A program made the position numbers and the translations under genes. Below the pieces are notes generated by a model that saw nothing but the letters and a program-made list of their open reading frames with translations, ran no database searches and was not told the DNA's origin. A stretch of 19,004 nt of DNA. Origin: an uncultured Hyphomicrobiales bacterium (GTDB lineage: Bacteria; Pseudomonadota; Alphaproteobacteria; Rhizobiales; Aestuariivirgaceae). Positions 1-9,440 of the stretch are shown piece by piece; within the stretch, counting starts at the first letter, position 1, and each line of letters starts with the position of its first letter. Where the stretch lies: the NCBI GenBank assembly GCA_903930095.1, contig CAIYXE010000226.1, positions 1 to 19,004 on the forward strand, written 5' to 3'.

Positions 1-1755
<1,755 letters not shown>

Positions 1756-1782
1756 GCGCCGCGGTTTGCTGAAACCTGAGCA

Positions 1783-1812
1783 GGCCCGGCCACCAGCCGG
1801 GCCTTTTCTTTC
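1783..1812 (+). terminator. Intrinsic terminator after rpoC
   Basis: A perfect 8-bp stem, GGCCCGGC (1783-1790) with GCCGGGCC (1796-1803), closes a 5-nt loop CACCA and is followed by TTTTCTTT. It lies 28 bases after the rpoC stop and should end the rpoBC transcript. The next gene's Shine-Dalgarno begins immediately after it, so that gene depends on read-through or on a promoter I cannot place. Confidence 0.9.
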
Positions 1813-1825
1813 AAAGGAGCGTGCG

Positions 1826-2251
1826 ATGCGCCGGCTTACCTGCCTTTTCATCTCGCTGCTGGCGCTTGCCGCGGCCTCCGTTCCGGCGCGGGCCGATTTC
1901 GTCAGGGACTTCGCAGCCTGGCAGAAGCTCGGGCCCGATGGCCAGGCCGCCTACAGCATGGCGTTGTTCGACGTGATGACGGTGACCTTCAGCGACGACC
2001 CCTTCACCGCCGCGCGTTCGGTAGGGCTCAGGACCTGCGCCCTGACACTCCAGATCAAGGCCGCCAACGTTGCCCAGGCCATCACGAAGTTCTACGCTGA
2101 CCATCCGCAGGCGCGCCGCGCCACGCCCTTCGTCGCCTTCAACGGCTACATCGAAAGGGGCGCATGCGCGCCCTTCATCAACAAGGCGCGCGCTGAGATG
2201 GGCCTGCCCCCGATGAAGCCGTCACCGCTGCCGGACGACCCGCAGCCCTGA
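1826..2251 (+). CDS. Small exported protein of unknown function
   Basis: A 141-residue protein with a classical signal peptide: MRR, then a hydrophobic core at residues 5-19 and an ARA|D cleavage site after residue 23. The mature part is about 118 residues with two cysteines (C71 and C114), which could form a periplasmic disulfide. It ends in a proline-rich tail. The spacing of the cysteines and a YADHP motif between them faintly recall the Rap1a/Tai immunity-protein fold, but the match is by eye and weak. The ATG at 1826 was chosen over an upstream in-frame codon at 1766 because AAAGGAG sits at 1813-1819 and the longer form would overlap the rpoC terminator and mask the signal peptide. It is convergent with lipB, 7 bases apart. 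The function is unknown. Confidence 0.8.
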   Translation: MRRLTCLFISLLALAAASVPARADFVRDFAAWQKLGPDGQAAYSMALFDVMTVTFSDDPFTAARSVGLRTCALTLQIKAANVAQAITKFYADHPQARRATPFVAFNGYIERGACAPFINKARAEMGLPPMKPSPLPDDPQP

Positions 2252-2258
2252 GCCAGCC

Positions 2259-2948
2259 TCACGCGCCCCGGTCATGCTCCGGCATACCGAAGATGCGCTG
2301 GAAATTGGCCTTCAGCGCCACGTCGAGATCGTCCATGGTTACAGGCAGGCCAAGGTCAACAAGGCTCGTCACGCCATGCTCGCGGATGCCGCAGGGCACG
2401 ATCCCGGAGAAATGCGCAAGGTCCGGCTCGACGTTGATGGAGATGCCGTGGAACGTCACCCAGTGGCGCACACGGATGCCGATGGCGGCAATCTTGTCCT
2501 CGCGCCCGCCGCGGCGCACCCAGACTCCCACACGGTCCTCGCGCCGTTCGCCCGTCACGTTGAAATCGGCCAGCGTGTCGATCACCCATTGCTCGAGTGC
2601 GGCCACGAAGGCGCGCACGTCGCCGCCGCGGCGCTTGAGGTCCAGCATCACATAGGCCACCCGCTGGCCGGGGCCATGATAGGTGTATTGCCCGCCGCGC
2701 CCGGTCTTGAACACCGGGAAGCGGCCGGCCTCCACCAGGTCCTGCGGCTGGGCGGATGTGCCTGCTGTGTAAAGCGGGGGATGCTCCAGAAGCCACACCC
2801 GCTCTGGCTCCTCGCCCCGCCCGATGCCGTCGACATGGCGGTCCATGGCGGCCATGGCCTCGGGGTAGGGCACCAGCCCGTCCGCGGCCTCCCATGCGAC
2901 AGGGTCGGCGGCGGCGAGTGTCAGGCGGATTGCGTTGCGCGTGGCCAT
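2259..2948 (-). CDS. lipB: Lipoyl(octanoyl) transferase
   Basis: Transfers octanoyl from acyl carrier protein to the lipoyl domains of 2-oxoacid dehydrogenases and the glycine cleavage H protein, the first step of endogenous lipoate synthesis in the cytoplasm. It has 229 residues, a normal length for the family. The substrate-pocket motif [12 protein letters not shown] is at residues 84-95, the catalytic lysine is K152 (DKIAAIGI), and the acyl-enzyme cysteine is C186 ([16 protein letters not shown]). The gene stands alone, divergent from rpsB and convergent with the small exported-protein gene. The ATG at 2948 is the only sensible start, though its Shine-Dalgarno is poor (GGGAAAAG, about 9 bases upstream). 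Confidence 0.97.
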   Translation of the reverse strand: MATRNAIRLTLAAADPVAWEAADGLVPYPEAMAAMDRHVDGIGRGEEPERVWLLEHPPLYTAGTSAQPQDLVEAGRFPVFKTGRGGQYTYHGPGQRVAYVMLDLKRRGGDVRAFVAALEQWVIDTLADFNVTGERREDRVGVWVRRGGREDKIAAIGIRVRHWVTFHGISINVEPDLAHFSGIVPCGIREHGVTSLVDLGLPVTMDDLDVALKANFQRIFGMPEHDRGA

Positions 2949-3207
2949 AGGGCGGGCTTTTCCCAGTTTCGACTTTTGGGCGCAACCGTGTAATCTCCGG
3001 CACGGACTGGCGATGCCGGTCTGAAGGGGGTTGCTTTTGCGGTCCGGCCCCGCTAAGGCCCGCCAGTCAACTCAAACACACACGCGGGGCCAGGCTCCGG
3101 CACACGAGGCCCGAAAGCCTCCACATAGTGCCAGATCCATCCGGTGCCGGGGCAACCCGGTTACTTAAGGCGCCGCGGCGGAACAACCGGAAAAGGACCG
3201 TACCCGC
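2949..3207 (+). promoter_or_regulatory. lipB-rpsB divergent promoter region and rpsB leader
   Basis: This 259-bp gap must hold the lipB promoter (minus) and the rpsB promoter (plus). A candidate rpsB promoter is TTGCTT (3031-3036), 16 bases, then CTAAGG (3053-3058), which would give a leader of about 140 nt. Inside that leader are a GAGGC/GCCTC hairpin near 3108-3123 and a GCAA-capped hairpin at 3147-3160. An inverted repeat CCGGCA/TGCCGG (2997-3002 and 3014-3019) lies between the two promoters and could be an operator. The rpsB Shine-Dalgarno AAGGA is at 3193-3197. The promoter calls are by eye; the lipB promoter could not be assigned. Confidence 0.45.
3147..3160 (+). promoter_or_regulatory. 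GNRA-capped hairpin in the rpsB 5' leader
   Basis: CCGGG and CCCGG enclose a GCAA tetraloop, a stable RNA fold of the GNRA class, 47 bases upstream of the rpsB start. Further weak pairing (G-U, then GU/AC with a bulge) can lengthen the stem. S2 is known to autoregulate rpsB-tsf through its leader in other proteobacteria. That this hairpin takes part in such control is inference. Confidence 0.4.
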
Positions 3208-3966
3208 ATGGCATTGCCTGATTTCACCATGCGTCAGCTGCTCGAAGCTGGCGTGCACTTCGGCCACCAGACCCACCGCTGGAACCCGAAGATGCGCAAC
3301 TACATCTACGGAAGCCGCAACGGCATCCACATCATTGATTTGTCGCAGACCGTGCCGTTGCTGCACCAGGCGCTCATCGCCGTGGCAGATGCGGTGTCCA
3401 AGGGCGGCCGCGTGCTGTTCGTCGGCACCAAGCGCTCGGCGGCCGAGCAGGTGGCTGATTCGGCCAAGCGCTCCGCGCAGTACTATGTCAACTCCCGCTG
3501 GCTGGGCGGCACGCTCACCAACTGGAAGACCATTTCCCACTCGATCAAGACCCTCCGCCACGTCGATGAGACGCTGGGCAAGGAGAACTCTGGCCTCACC
3601 AAGCGTGAGCTGCTCGAGATGACCCGCACCAAGGAGAAGCTCGACAAGGCCCTGGGCGGCATCAAGGACATGGGCGGCACGCCTGACCTGCTGTTCGTGA
3701 TCGACACCAACAAGGAGCAGATCGCCATCAAGGAAGCCAACCGCCTTGGCATCCCGGTGATCGCGGTGATCGACACCAACTCGGATCCGGCTGGCGTCAC
3801 CTACCCGATCCCCGGCAATGACGACGCTGGCCGCGCCGTGGCGCTGTACTGCGACCTCATCAGCCGCGCCTGCATCGAGGGTATCTCGCTCGCCCAGTCG
3901 GGCTCGGGCGTTGATATCGGCGCCGCCGAGGAGCCCATCGCCGAGGACGTTCCGGCCGCCGAGTAA
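3208..3966 (+). CDS. rpsB: 30S ribosomal protein S2
   Basis: Small-subunit protein that binds late at the 16S rRNA head-body junction and is needed for S1 docking. It has 252 residues and an intact frame. The N-terminus carries the S2 hallmark [20 protein letters not shown], followed by [20 protein letters not shown]. The C-terminal part carries [13 protein letters not shown] (about 161-173) and [12 protein letters not shown]. The acidic Ala/Glu tail ([12 protein letters not shown]) is a common alphaproteobacterial extension. It is the first gene of the translation-envelope cluster. tsf follows after 87 bases containing an imperfect hairpin (GGCCCC 3970-3975 with GGGGCC 3999-4004) without a U-tract, so co-transcription with tsf is expected. 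Confidence 0.99.
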   Translation: MALPDFTMRQLLEAGVHFGHQTHRWNPKMRNYIYGSRNGIHIIDLSQTVPLLHQALIAVADAVSKGGRVLFVGTKRSAAEQVADSAKRSAQYYVNSRWLGGTLTNWKTISHSIKTLRHVDETLGKENSGLTKRELLEMTRTKEKLDKALGGIKDMGGTPDLLFVIDTNKEQIAIKEANRLGIPVIAVIDTNSDPAGVTYPIPGNDDAGRAVALYCDLISRACIEGISLAQSGSGVDIGAAEEPIAEDVPAAE

Positions 3967-4053
3967 GCGGGCCCCCCGGCCGTCATCAAATCGTTGAAGG
4001 GGCCTGTCGTAAACACGGCGGGCCTCATCCTTTCAAATCACAAGAGGTAGAAC

Positions 4054-4977
4054 ATGGCCGAGATCACGGCTGCGATGGTGAAGGACCTGCGCGAGAAGAC
4101 CGGCGTGGGCATGATGGATTGCAAGGCAGCACTTGCTGCCACCAACGGCGACATGGAAGCCGCCGTTGACTGGCTGCGCGCCAAGGGCCTCGCCAAGGCC
4201 GCCAAGAAGTCGACCCGCGTTGCAGCCGAAGGCCTGGTGGCCGCGGCTGTGGACGGGACCACGGGCGCGCTTGTCGAGGTCAACTCGGAAACGGACTTCG
4301 TGGCCCGCAACGAGAAGTTCCAGGCCATGGTGGCCGAGATCTCGAAGCTGGCGCTGAAGGCCAATGGCGATGCCGAGAAGCTCAAGACCATGCACATGCC
4401 GGGCTCGCCCCATGCCGTGGCTGAGTATGTGGCCGAGATGGTCGCCTCGATCGGCGAGAACATGACGGTGCGCCGCACGTCGGCGCTCTCCGTCACGGAC
4501 GGTGTCGTGGGTTCCTACGTGCACAACCAGATTGCGCCGGGTGCTGGCAAGATCGGCGTGATCGTGGCGCTTGAGTCGACGGGCAACAAAGCAACGCTCG
4601 CCGAGTTCGGCCGCATGCTGGCCATGCATGTCGCCGCGACCAATCCGGTGGCCCTCAACCTTGAGCAGGTTCCGAAGGACGTTCTCGCCCGCGAGAGCGC
4701 CATCCTCGAGGAGAAGAACGCCGGCAAGCCCGCCAATGTGATGGAGAAGATCGTGGCCTCCGGCCTCAAGACCTTCGCCAAGGAAAACTGCCTCCTCGAG
4801 CAGGCCTATGTGCATGACGGCGCCAAGACCGTGACGCAGGCCGTGGCCGAGGCCGCCAAGACCGCCGGCGCCGACGTGAAGCTCGTGGGCTTCGTGCGCA
4901 TGCAGCTGGGCGAGGGCATCGAGAAGAAGGAAGACGACTTCGCCGCCGAAGTCGCCAAGATGTCGGGCGGCCAGTAA
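4054..4977 (+). CDS. tsf: Elongation factor Ts
   Basis: Guanine-nucleotide exchange factor that regenerates EF-Tu-GTP. It has 307 residues, the usual length. The N-terminal UBA-like domain reads [18 protein letters not shown] (residues 10-27), followed by the EF-Tu-contacting core [11 protein letters not shown] (80-90). Two dimerization-domain repeats follow. The AGAGG Shine-Dalgarno (4044-4047 region) precedes the ATG by about 6 bases. It is paired with rpsB as in nearly all bacteria. A strong terminator 8 bases past the stop ends the rpsB-tsf unit, so pyrH has its own promoter here. Confidence 0.99.
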   Translation: MAEITAAMVKDLREKTGVGMMDCKAALAATNGDMEAAVDWLRAKGLAKAAKKSTRVAAEGLVAAAVDGTTGALVEVNSETDFVARNEKFQAMVAEISKLALKANGDAEKLKTMHMPGSPHAVAEYVAEMVASIGENMTVRRTSALSVTDGVVGSYVHNQIAPGAGKIGVIVALESTGNKATLAEFGRMLAMHVAATNPVALNLEQVPKDVLARESAILEEKNAGKPANVMEKIVASGLKTFAKENCLLEQAYVHDGAKTVTQAVAEAAKTAGADVKLVGFVRMQLGEGIEKKEDDFAAEVAKMSGGQ

Positions 4978-4985
4978 GACACTCG

Positions 4986-5017
4986 AAAGGGCCCCGCTAG
5001 CGGGGCCCTTTTTCTTG
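4986..5017 (+). terminator. Intrinsic terminator after tsf
   Basis: A perfect 26-bp palindrome (4986-5011, centre between 4998 and 4999) forms a GC-rich stem, GGGCCCCG against CGGGGCCC, with a CTAG apex. It is flanked by AAA on the left and TTTTTCTT on the right. This is the textbook layout for Rho-independent termination. The A-tract on the 5' side makes it partly bidirectional in form. Confidence 0.95.
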
Positions 5018-5091
5018 GTGCGGCCTGGCATTCCGTCAGTGGGCTGATGAATTTTCCGCCCGCACCGGACAGTTTCAGCCATCATCTCCCA

Positions 5092-5120
5092 TTGTGACGA
5101 ATCGGTCGCGCCGCTCTAGA
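5092..5120 (+). promoter_or_regulatory. Candidate pyrH promoter
   Basis: TTGTGA (5092-5097) and TCTAGA (5115-5120) are 17 bases apart, matching the sigma-70-type layout. They lie between the tsf terminator and pyrH and would give a leader of roughly 25-30 nt. The site is by eye, supported mainly by its position behind a strong terminator. Confidence 0.4.
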
Positions 5121-5153
5121 CTGTGCGCTCACGACAAACGGGGACGTCCCGCC

Positions 5154-5876
5154 ATGCCAAGCACGCAGAAATACAAGCGCATCCTCCTCAAGGTTTCGGG
5201 CGAGGTGCTGATGGGCCAGCAGCCCTACGGCATCGACCTGGACACGGTTGGCCGCCTTGCGGATGAGGTGCTGGCCTGCGCCGCAACGGGCACGCAGATG
5301 GCTCTCGTCATCGGCGGCGGCAACATCTTCAGGGGGCTCGCCGGGGCTGCCAAGGGCATGGACCGCGTCTCGGCTGATCACATGGGCATCATGGCCACCG
5401 TCATGAACGCGCTCGCCATGCAGGGCGTGCTGACGCGCAAGGGCATGGATGCGCGCGTTCTCTCCGCCATCGCCATGCCCACCGTCTGCGAGACCTATTC
5501 GCGCGCCAAGGGCATCCACCACCTGGAGGCGGGCCGGATCATCATCTGTGCTGCGGGCACGGGGCTTCCCTTCTTCACCACCGACACCGGCGCGGCACTC
5601 CGTGCGGCGGAACTGAGCTGTGATGCCCTTTTCAAGGGCACGAGCGTCGACGGGGTCTATTCGGCCGATCCGAAGTCCGATCCTGACGCGCGCCGTTACG
5701 ACACGATCAGCTTCAACGAGATCCTGGCGAAGGATCTCCGCATCATGGATCCTGCCGCCATTGCCCTTGCGCGGGACAATGGGATTCCGGTAGTTGTGTT
5801 CTCCATCAGGAAGCCCGGCGCTGTGGTCGAAGTCCTCAGCGGTGGCGGATTGTTCACGACCGTGACGAAGGATTGA
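5154..5876 (+). CDS. pyrH: UMP kinase
   Basis: Bacterial hexameric UMP kinase of the amino-acid-kinase fold; phosphorylates UMP to UDP in pyrimidine synthesis. It has 240 residues from the ATG at 5154. An in-frame upstream codon (5094) would add 20 residues of unrelated sequence and sits on the promoter, so I rejected it. Motifs are [11 protein letters not shown] (7-17), the glycine-rich GGGNIFRG (54-61), [12 protein letters not shown] (75-86), the UMP loop [11 protein letters not shown] (135-145), and [14 protein letters not shown] (164-177). Residue 138 in the UMP loop is Leu, where many proteobacterial enzymes have Asn; Leu is found there in some actinobacterial enzymes. frr starts 4 bases after the stop. 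Confidence 0.98.
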   Translation: MPSTQKYKRILLKVSGEVLMGQQPYGIDLDTVGRLADEVLACAATGTQMALVIGGGNIFRGLAGAAKGMDRVSADHMGIMATVMNALAMQGVLTRKGMDARVLSAIAMPTVCETYSRAKGIHHLEAGRIIICAAGTGLPFFTTDTGAALRAAELSCDALFKGTSVDGVYSADPKSDPDARRYDTISFNEILAKDLRIMDPAAIALARDNGIPVVVFSIRKPGAVVEVLSGGGLFTTVTKD

Positions 5877-5880
5877 CGCA

Positions 5881-6447
5881 ATGGCCCAGCCCCAGCCCTA
5901 TGACGCCCAGGACCTCAAGCGCCGCATGCATGGTGCGGTTGAGTCGCTCAGGCATGACTTTGGCGGTCTTCGCACAGGCCGCGCGTCCTCGAGCCTGCTC
6001 GAGCCCATTCAGGTGGACGCCTATGGCGCCAACATGCCCATCTCCCAGGTCGCCTCCATCTCGGTGCCCGAAGCGCGCATGCTGCAGATCAGCGTGTGGG
6101 ACAGGGGCCTCGTGGTGGCGGTGGAGAAGGCGATCCGCGCCTCCAACCTCGGCCTCAACCCGCAGACAGAGGGCCAGGTGATCAGGCTCCGCATGCCTGA
6201 CCTCACCCAGGAGCGGCGCAAGGAACTCGTCAAGGTCGCCCATCAATATGCCGAGAAGGCGCGCGTGGCCGTGCGCAACGTGCGCCGCGACGGCATGGAC
6301 CATCTGAAGCAGCTCGAGAAGGCCGCCCTCATGAGCGAGGACGACCACAAGAAGAAGGCCGACGAGGTGCAGAAGCTGACGGACGACACGATCAAGGAGA
6401 TCGAGCAGGTCCTCAAGTCCAAAGAACAAGAAATCATGCAGGTCTGA
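5881..6447 (+). CDS. frr: Ribosome recycling factor
   Basis: With EF-G, splits the post-termination ribosome. It has 188 residues, close to the usual 185. The conserved [17 protein letters not shown] block is at residues 27-43, followed by the domain II segment [17 protein letters not shown]. The [17 protein letters not shown] hinge and RRDG motif then lead to a long charged C-terminal helix. The Shine-Dalgarno AAGGA (5868-5872) lies inside the last codons of pyrH, so translation is probably coupled. Its place between pyrH and uppS is the standard order. Confidence 0.99.
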   Translation: MAQPQPYDAQDLKRRMHGAVESLRHDFGGLRTGRASSSLLEPIQVDAYGANMPISQVASISVPEARMLQISVWDRGLVVAVEKAIRASNLGLNPQTEGQVIRLRMPDLTQERRKELVKVAHQYAEKARVAVRNVRRDGMDHLKQLEKAALMSEDDHKKKADEVQKLTDDTIKEIEQVLKSKEQEIMQV

Positions 6448-6464
6448 GGAACAGCGGTATTTCG

Positions 6465-7199
6465 ATGTCAGCCCCCGTCCTTCCTGATGGCGTGCCGCGC
6501 CACGTCGCCATCATCATGGACGGAAACGGCCGCTGGGCAACCGAGCGCGGCCTGCCGCGCTCCGCCGGGCACCGCCAGGGCGTGGAGGCGCTGCGGCGCA
6601 CCGTGCGGGCGGCGGGCGACATTGGCATCGGCGTGCTGACGCTCTATTCGTTCAGCTCGGAAAACTGGTCGCGGCCCGCCTCCGAGGTGCGGTTCCTGCT
6701 GGAGCTTCTGCGGCGCTTCATCCGCACTGACGTGGCTGAGCTTCACCAGGCAAACGTTCGTGTCATGATGATCGGCGACCGTGACGGCCTCGAGGGGACG
6801 CTTCGCACCATGGTCGAGGAGGCCGAGGCGCTGACCCGCGAGAATGACGGGATGAAGCTTGTCATCGCCTTCAACTACGGCAGCCGCCAGGAAATCACCC
6901 GCGCCGTCCGCGTGATCGCGCGCAAAGTGGCGGAAGGCAAGATCGCGCCCGGTGACATCACGCCCGCCGTCATCGGTGATCACCTGGATACGGGCGGCCT
7001 GCCCGAGCCGGATCTTCTGATCCGCACCGGTGGCGAGCAGCGCCTGTCCAACTATCTGCTGTGGCAGTGCGCCTACACCGAGTTCGTCTTCATCCCGGAC
7101 TACTGGCCCGAATTCGGCGCCGAACTGCTCGGCCGCGCCATCTCGGCTTACAGGATGCGCGACCGGCGTTTCGGCGGCGTCAAGTCGCAGTCCGCCTGA
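6465..7199 (+). CDS. uppS: Undecaprenyl diphosphate synthase (cis-prenyltransferase)
   Basis: Adds isoprene units in cis to farnesyl diphosphate to make the C55 lipid carrier for peptidoglycan and surface glycans. It has 244 residues. The catalytic Asp is D19 in HVAIIMDGNGRWA, followed by SAGHRQG. FSSENWSRP (63-71) binds substrate, and RTGGEQRLSNYLLWQ (187-201) is the C-terminal diphosphate motif. That motif is more often RTSGE; the Ser-to-Gly change is mild. The stop codon overlaps the cdsA start (TGATG at 7197-7201), pointing to translational coupling. Confidence 0.98.
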   Translation: MSAPVLPDGVPRHVAIIMDGNGRWATERGLPRSAGHRQGVEALRRTVRAAGDIGIGVLTLYSFSSENWSRPASEVRFLLELLRRFIRTDVAELHQANVRVMMIGDRDGLEGTLRTMVEEAEALTRENDGMKLVIAFNYGSRQEITRAVRVIARKVAEGKIAPGDITPAVIGDHLDTGGLPEPDLLIRTGGEQRLSNYLLWQCAYTEFVFIPDYWPEFGAELLGRAISAYRMRDRRFGGVKSQSA

Positions 7200-8047
7200 T
7201 GACCGGCGGACAGGAAGCCCCCGCGCCGAAATGGGGCGATCTCGGCGTCCGCACGCTGTCTGCGGCAGTGCTCATCCCTGCCGTCCTGGCTGATGTCTGG
7301 GCGGGCGGCATCTGGTTCCACCTGTTCGTGGCGCTGATCGGCATTCTGATGGCGCTCGAATGGGTCACGATCGTGCACCGCGGCTCGCCCGTGCAGTTCG
7401 CGCTGCATGCAGCAGGCGCCATGTGCGGCGCGCTTCTGCCGCTGGATGTGGGCCTCATGGGCGGGCTCATCGCCATCGCCGTCATTGCGCTGCTGTCAGC
7501 GGCTGTGGCGGCCTATGAGGAGGGGGGTGGTCCGGCATGGCGCTACCTCGGCGTGGTTTACGTCTCCCTGCCGCCCGTCGCATTCGTGATCCTGCGTGAT
7601 GACCCTGTGCACGGCATCGCCGCCATCCTCCTCATCATGCTCATGGTCTGGGCGGCGGATACGCTTGCCTATTTCGCGGGCCGGATCATCGGCGGGCCCA
7701 GGCTCGCGCCGTCGATCAGCCCCAAGAAGACCTGGGCGGGCCTTGCCGGCGCGATGGCGGGAAGCGCCCTTGCGGCACTTGCGGTTGCCAAGGCGATGGG
7801 ACTGCAATCTGCAATGGTCCTGGTTCTCATCGCTGCCGCGCTGGCCATCGTCGAGCAGGCGGGTGACCTTTTCAAGTCAGCCATGAAGCGCCATTACGGC
7901 GTCAAGGATTCGGGCCGCCTGATTCCCGGCCACGGCGGGGTGATCGACCGGGTCGACGGTCTCGTCGCGGTAGCGACGGTGGCGGCTATCATCGGCGTGG
8001 CTCGGGCCGGGGTGGACAGCGCCGGAGCAGGACTTCTCGTTTGGTAA
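7199..8047 (+). CDS. cdsA: Phosphatidate cytidylyltransferase (CDP-diglyceride synthase)
   Basis: Inner-membrane enzyme that makes CDP-diacylglycerol from phosphatidic acid and CTP, the entry to all phospholipids. It has 282 residues and about seven to eight hydrophobic segments. The family signature runs over residues 227-253: SAMKRHYG, VKDSG, then IPGHGGVIDRVD. SPKKTWAGLAGA (174-185) precedes it. The ATG at 7199 overlaps the uppS stop. The frame stays open upstream inside uppS, but that extension is out-of-frame uppS sequence, not real protein. In many alphaproteobacteria dxr follows directly; here 145 bases of non-coding DNA separate cdsA from rseP. Confidence 0.97.
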   Translation: MTGGQEAPAPKWGDLGVRTLSAAVLIPAVLADVWAGGIWFHLFVALIGILMALEWVTIVHRGSPVQFALHAAGAMCGALLPLDVGLMGGLIAIAVIALLSAAVAAYEEGGGPAWRYLGVVYVSLPPVAFVILRDDPVHGIAAILLIMLMVWAADTLAYFAGRIIGGPRLAPSISPKKTWAGLAGAMAGSALAALAVAKAMGLQSAMVLVLIAAALAIVEQAGDLFKSAMKRHYGVKDSGRLIPGHGGVIDRVDGLVAVATVAAIIGVARAGVDSAGAGLLVW

Positions 8048-8192
8048 TCTTGTCCGGTAACCGTGTTTCGCCGAATTCTTGCCGCATTGCTCGCCTCGAC
8101 TGGCAACTCGGCCATGGCAAGCCGGGGGCCGATCACCTATCTAACACATGCGGCGGCCATACCGGCCAGCCGGCCGGCAAGAGGAATGAGAC

Positions 8193-9341
8193 ATGGATTT
8201 CCTGAGCGTGCTGCAGCTGCCGATCAGCACAACTGTTTTTTATGCCATTCCCTTCATTGTGGCGATCATCGTCATCGTGTTCATCCATGAGCTCGGCCAC
8301 TTCCTCGTGGCGCGCTGGTGCGGGGTGAGCATCGAGGCCTTCTCCATCGGCTTCGGCAAGGAAATCACCGGCTGGTATGATAGGCACGGCACGCGCTGGA
8401 AGCTGTGCTGGGTCCCGCTCGGCGGCTACGTAAAGTTCAAGGGCGATGCCAACGCCGCCTCCATGCCCGATGCCGATGCCATGGCGCAGGCCAAGAACGA
8501 TCCCGGAAACTTCCATGGCAAGCCGCTCTGGCAGCGTGCCGCCGTGGTGGCCGCAGGGCCCATCGCCAATTTCATCCTCGCGATCTTCATCTTCTCGGCC
8601 GCCTTCATGACGGTTGGCGCACCCGTCATGGAGCCGCGCGTCGATGAAGTGCTGGCCGGTAGCGCGGCGGAGCAGGCGGGTGTCCGCAAGGGCGATCTGA
8701 TCGTCGCCATCGAAGGCCGGGAGATTGAAAGCTTCTCCCAGATCCAGCAGTCGGTGATCACCCGCGGCGGCGATGAGCTCAATGTCGTGATCGATCGCAA
8801 CGGTGAGCGGCTCGATCTCGTCATCGTGCCGAAGGTCCAGGAAGAACCGGATGGATTCGGCGGAAAGATTCGCATCGGCCTGCTCGGCGTGCGGCACAAT
8901 CCGGACGGCGCTGTCAAATATGAGCGCATGGGGCCGCTGGCGGCAGTGGAGGCGGGTGCGGAGCGCACCTGGTTCATCGTCGATGCGACGTTCCGTTATC
9001 TCGGCAAGCTGGTGACCGGCCGCGAGAGCGCTGACCAGCTCGGCGGCCCGATCGCGATGGCCAAGGCCGCGGGCGACGCCGCCTCGGTCGGATTATTCCA
9101 GTTCGTGAGTGTCATCGCATTTTTGTCGGTCAGTATAGGTCTCATTAACCTTTTCCCAATCCCTATGCTGGATGGTGGGCATCTCGTGTACTACGCAATC
9201 GAGGCGGTGCGCGGAAAGCCGCTTGGGGAACGGGCGCAGGAGTGGGGTTTTCGCATTGGTTTCTCGCTGGTCATCATGTTGATGGTCGTCGGCACATGGA
9301 ACGACCTCGTGAGGGTCGCCACCGTGTGGTTCGGCGGCTGA
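8193..9341 (+). CDS. rseP: RIP metalloprotease RseP (site-2 protease)
   Basis: Intramembrane zinc protease that clips membrane proteins such as anti-sigma factors and signal-peptide remnants. It has 382 residues. The zinc motif HELGH is at residues 32-36 in the first transmembrane helix (VFIHELGHFLVARW). GPIAN (122-126) matches the conserved GxxxN element. A single PDZ domain spans about 148-235 (VLAGSAAEQAGVRKGDLIVAIEG). The second catalytic motif FPIPMLDGGH has the metal-ligand Asp at D327. Family members such as E. coli RseP carry two PDZ domains; this shorter form has one, as in many alphaproteobacteria. The start is supported by GAGGAA at 8181-8186. Confidence 0.97.
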   Translation: MDFLSVLQLPISTTVFYAIPFIVAIIVIVFIHELGHFLVARWCGVSIEAFSIGFGKEITGWYDRHGTRWKLCWVPLGGYVKFKGDANAASMPDADAMAQAKNDPGNFHGKPLWQRAAVVAAGPIANFILAIFIFSAAFMTVGAPVMEPRVDEVLAGSAAEQAGVRKGDLIVAIEGREIESFSQIQQSVITRGGDELNVVIDRNGERLDLVIVPKVQEEPDGFGGKIRIGLLGVRHNPDGAVKYERMGPLAAVEAGAERTWFIVDATFRYLGKLVTGRESADQLGGPIAMAKAAGDAASVGLFQFVSVIAFLSVSIGLINLFPIPMLDGGHLVYYAIEAVRGKPLGERAQEWGFRIGFSLVIMLMVVGTWNDLVRVATVWFGG

Positions 9342-9360
9342 TGAAGGCGGGAAGTTTCAT

Positions 9361-9388
9361 TTGCAAACCGTCTCTGGGCGGGTAAAAC
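9361..9388 (+). promoter_or_regulatory. Candidate bamA promoter
   Basis: TTGCAA (9361-9366) and TAAAAC (9383-9388), 16 bases apart, lie in the 99-bp gap between rseP and bamA. They would give a leader of about 45 nt. The -10 match is weak, and bamA may also be transcribed from rseP. Confidence 0.3.
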
Positions 9389-9440
9389 GGGCGGCGGCAG
9401 GGATTCTAGTGGGACGGCATGCGAACGGAATGGCCATTTG

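Noticed and set aside
3966..4053. rpsB-tsf spacer hairpin considered as a terminator
   Set aside because: Only a 6-bp stem with a 23-nt loop and no T-run; rpsB and tsf are normally co-transcribed.
4033..5085. 350-codon open frame on the minus strand
   Set aside because: Antisense to tsf and its terminator; His/Gly/Leu-rich shadow composition and no recognisable motif.
7061..7198. Upstream extension of the cdsA frame
   Set aside because: It lies inside uppS in another frame and reads as Arg-rich shadow sequence; the ATG at 7199 overlapping the uppS stop is the natural start.
8063..8290. Small plus-strand frame between cdsA and rseP, considered as a replacement or remnant of dxr
   Set aside because: Its second half overlaps the rseP start in another frame, it has no good ribosome binding site, and no dxr-like motif.
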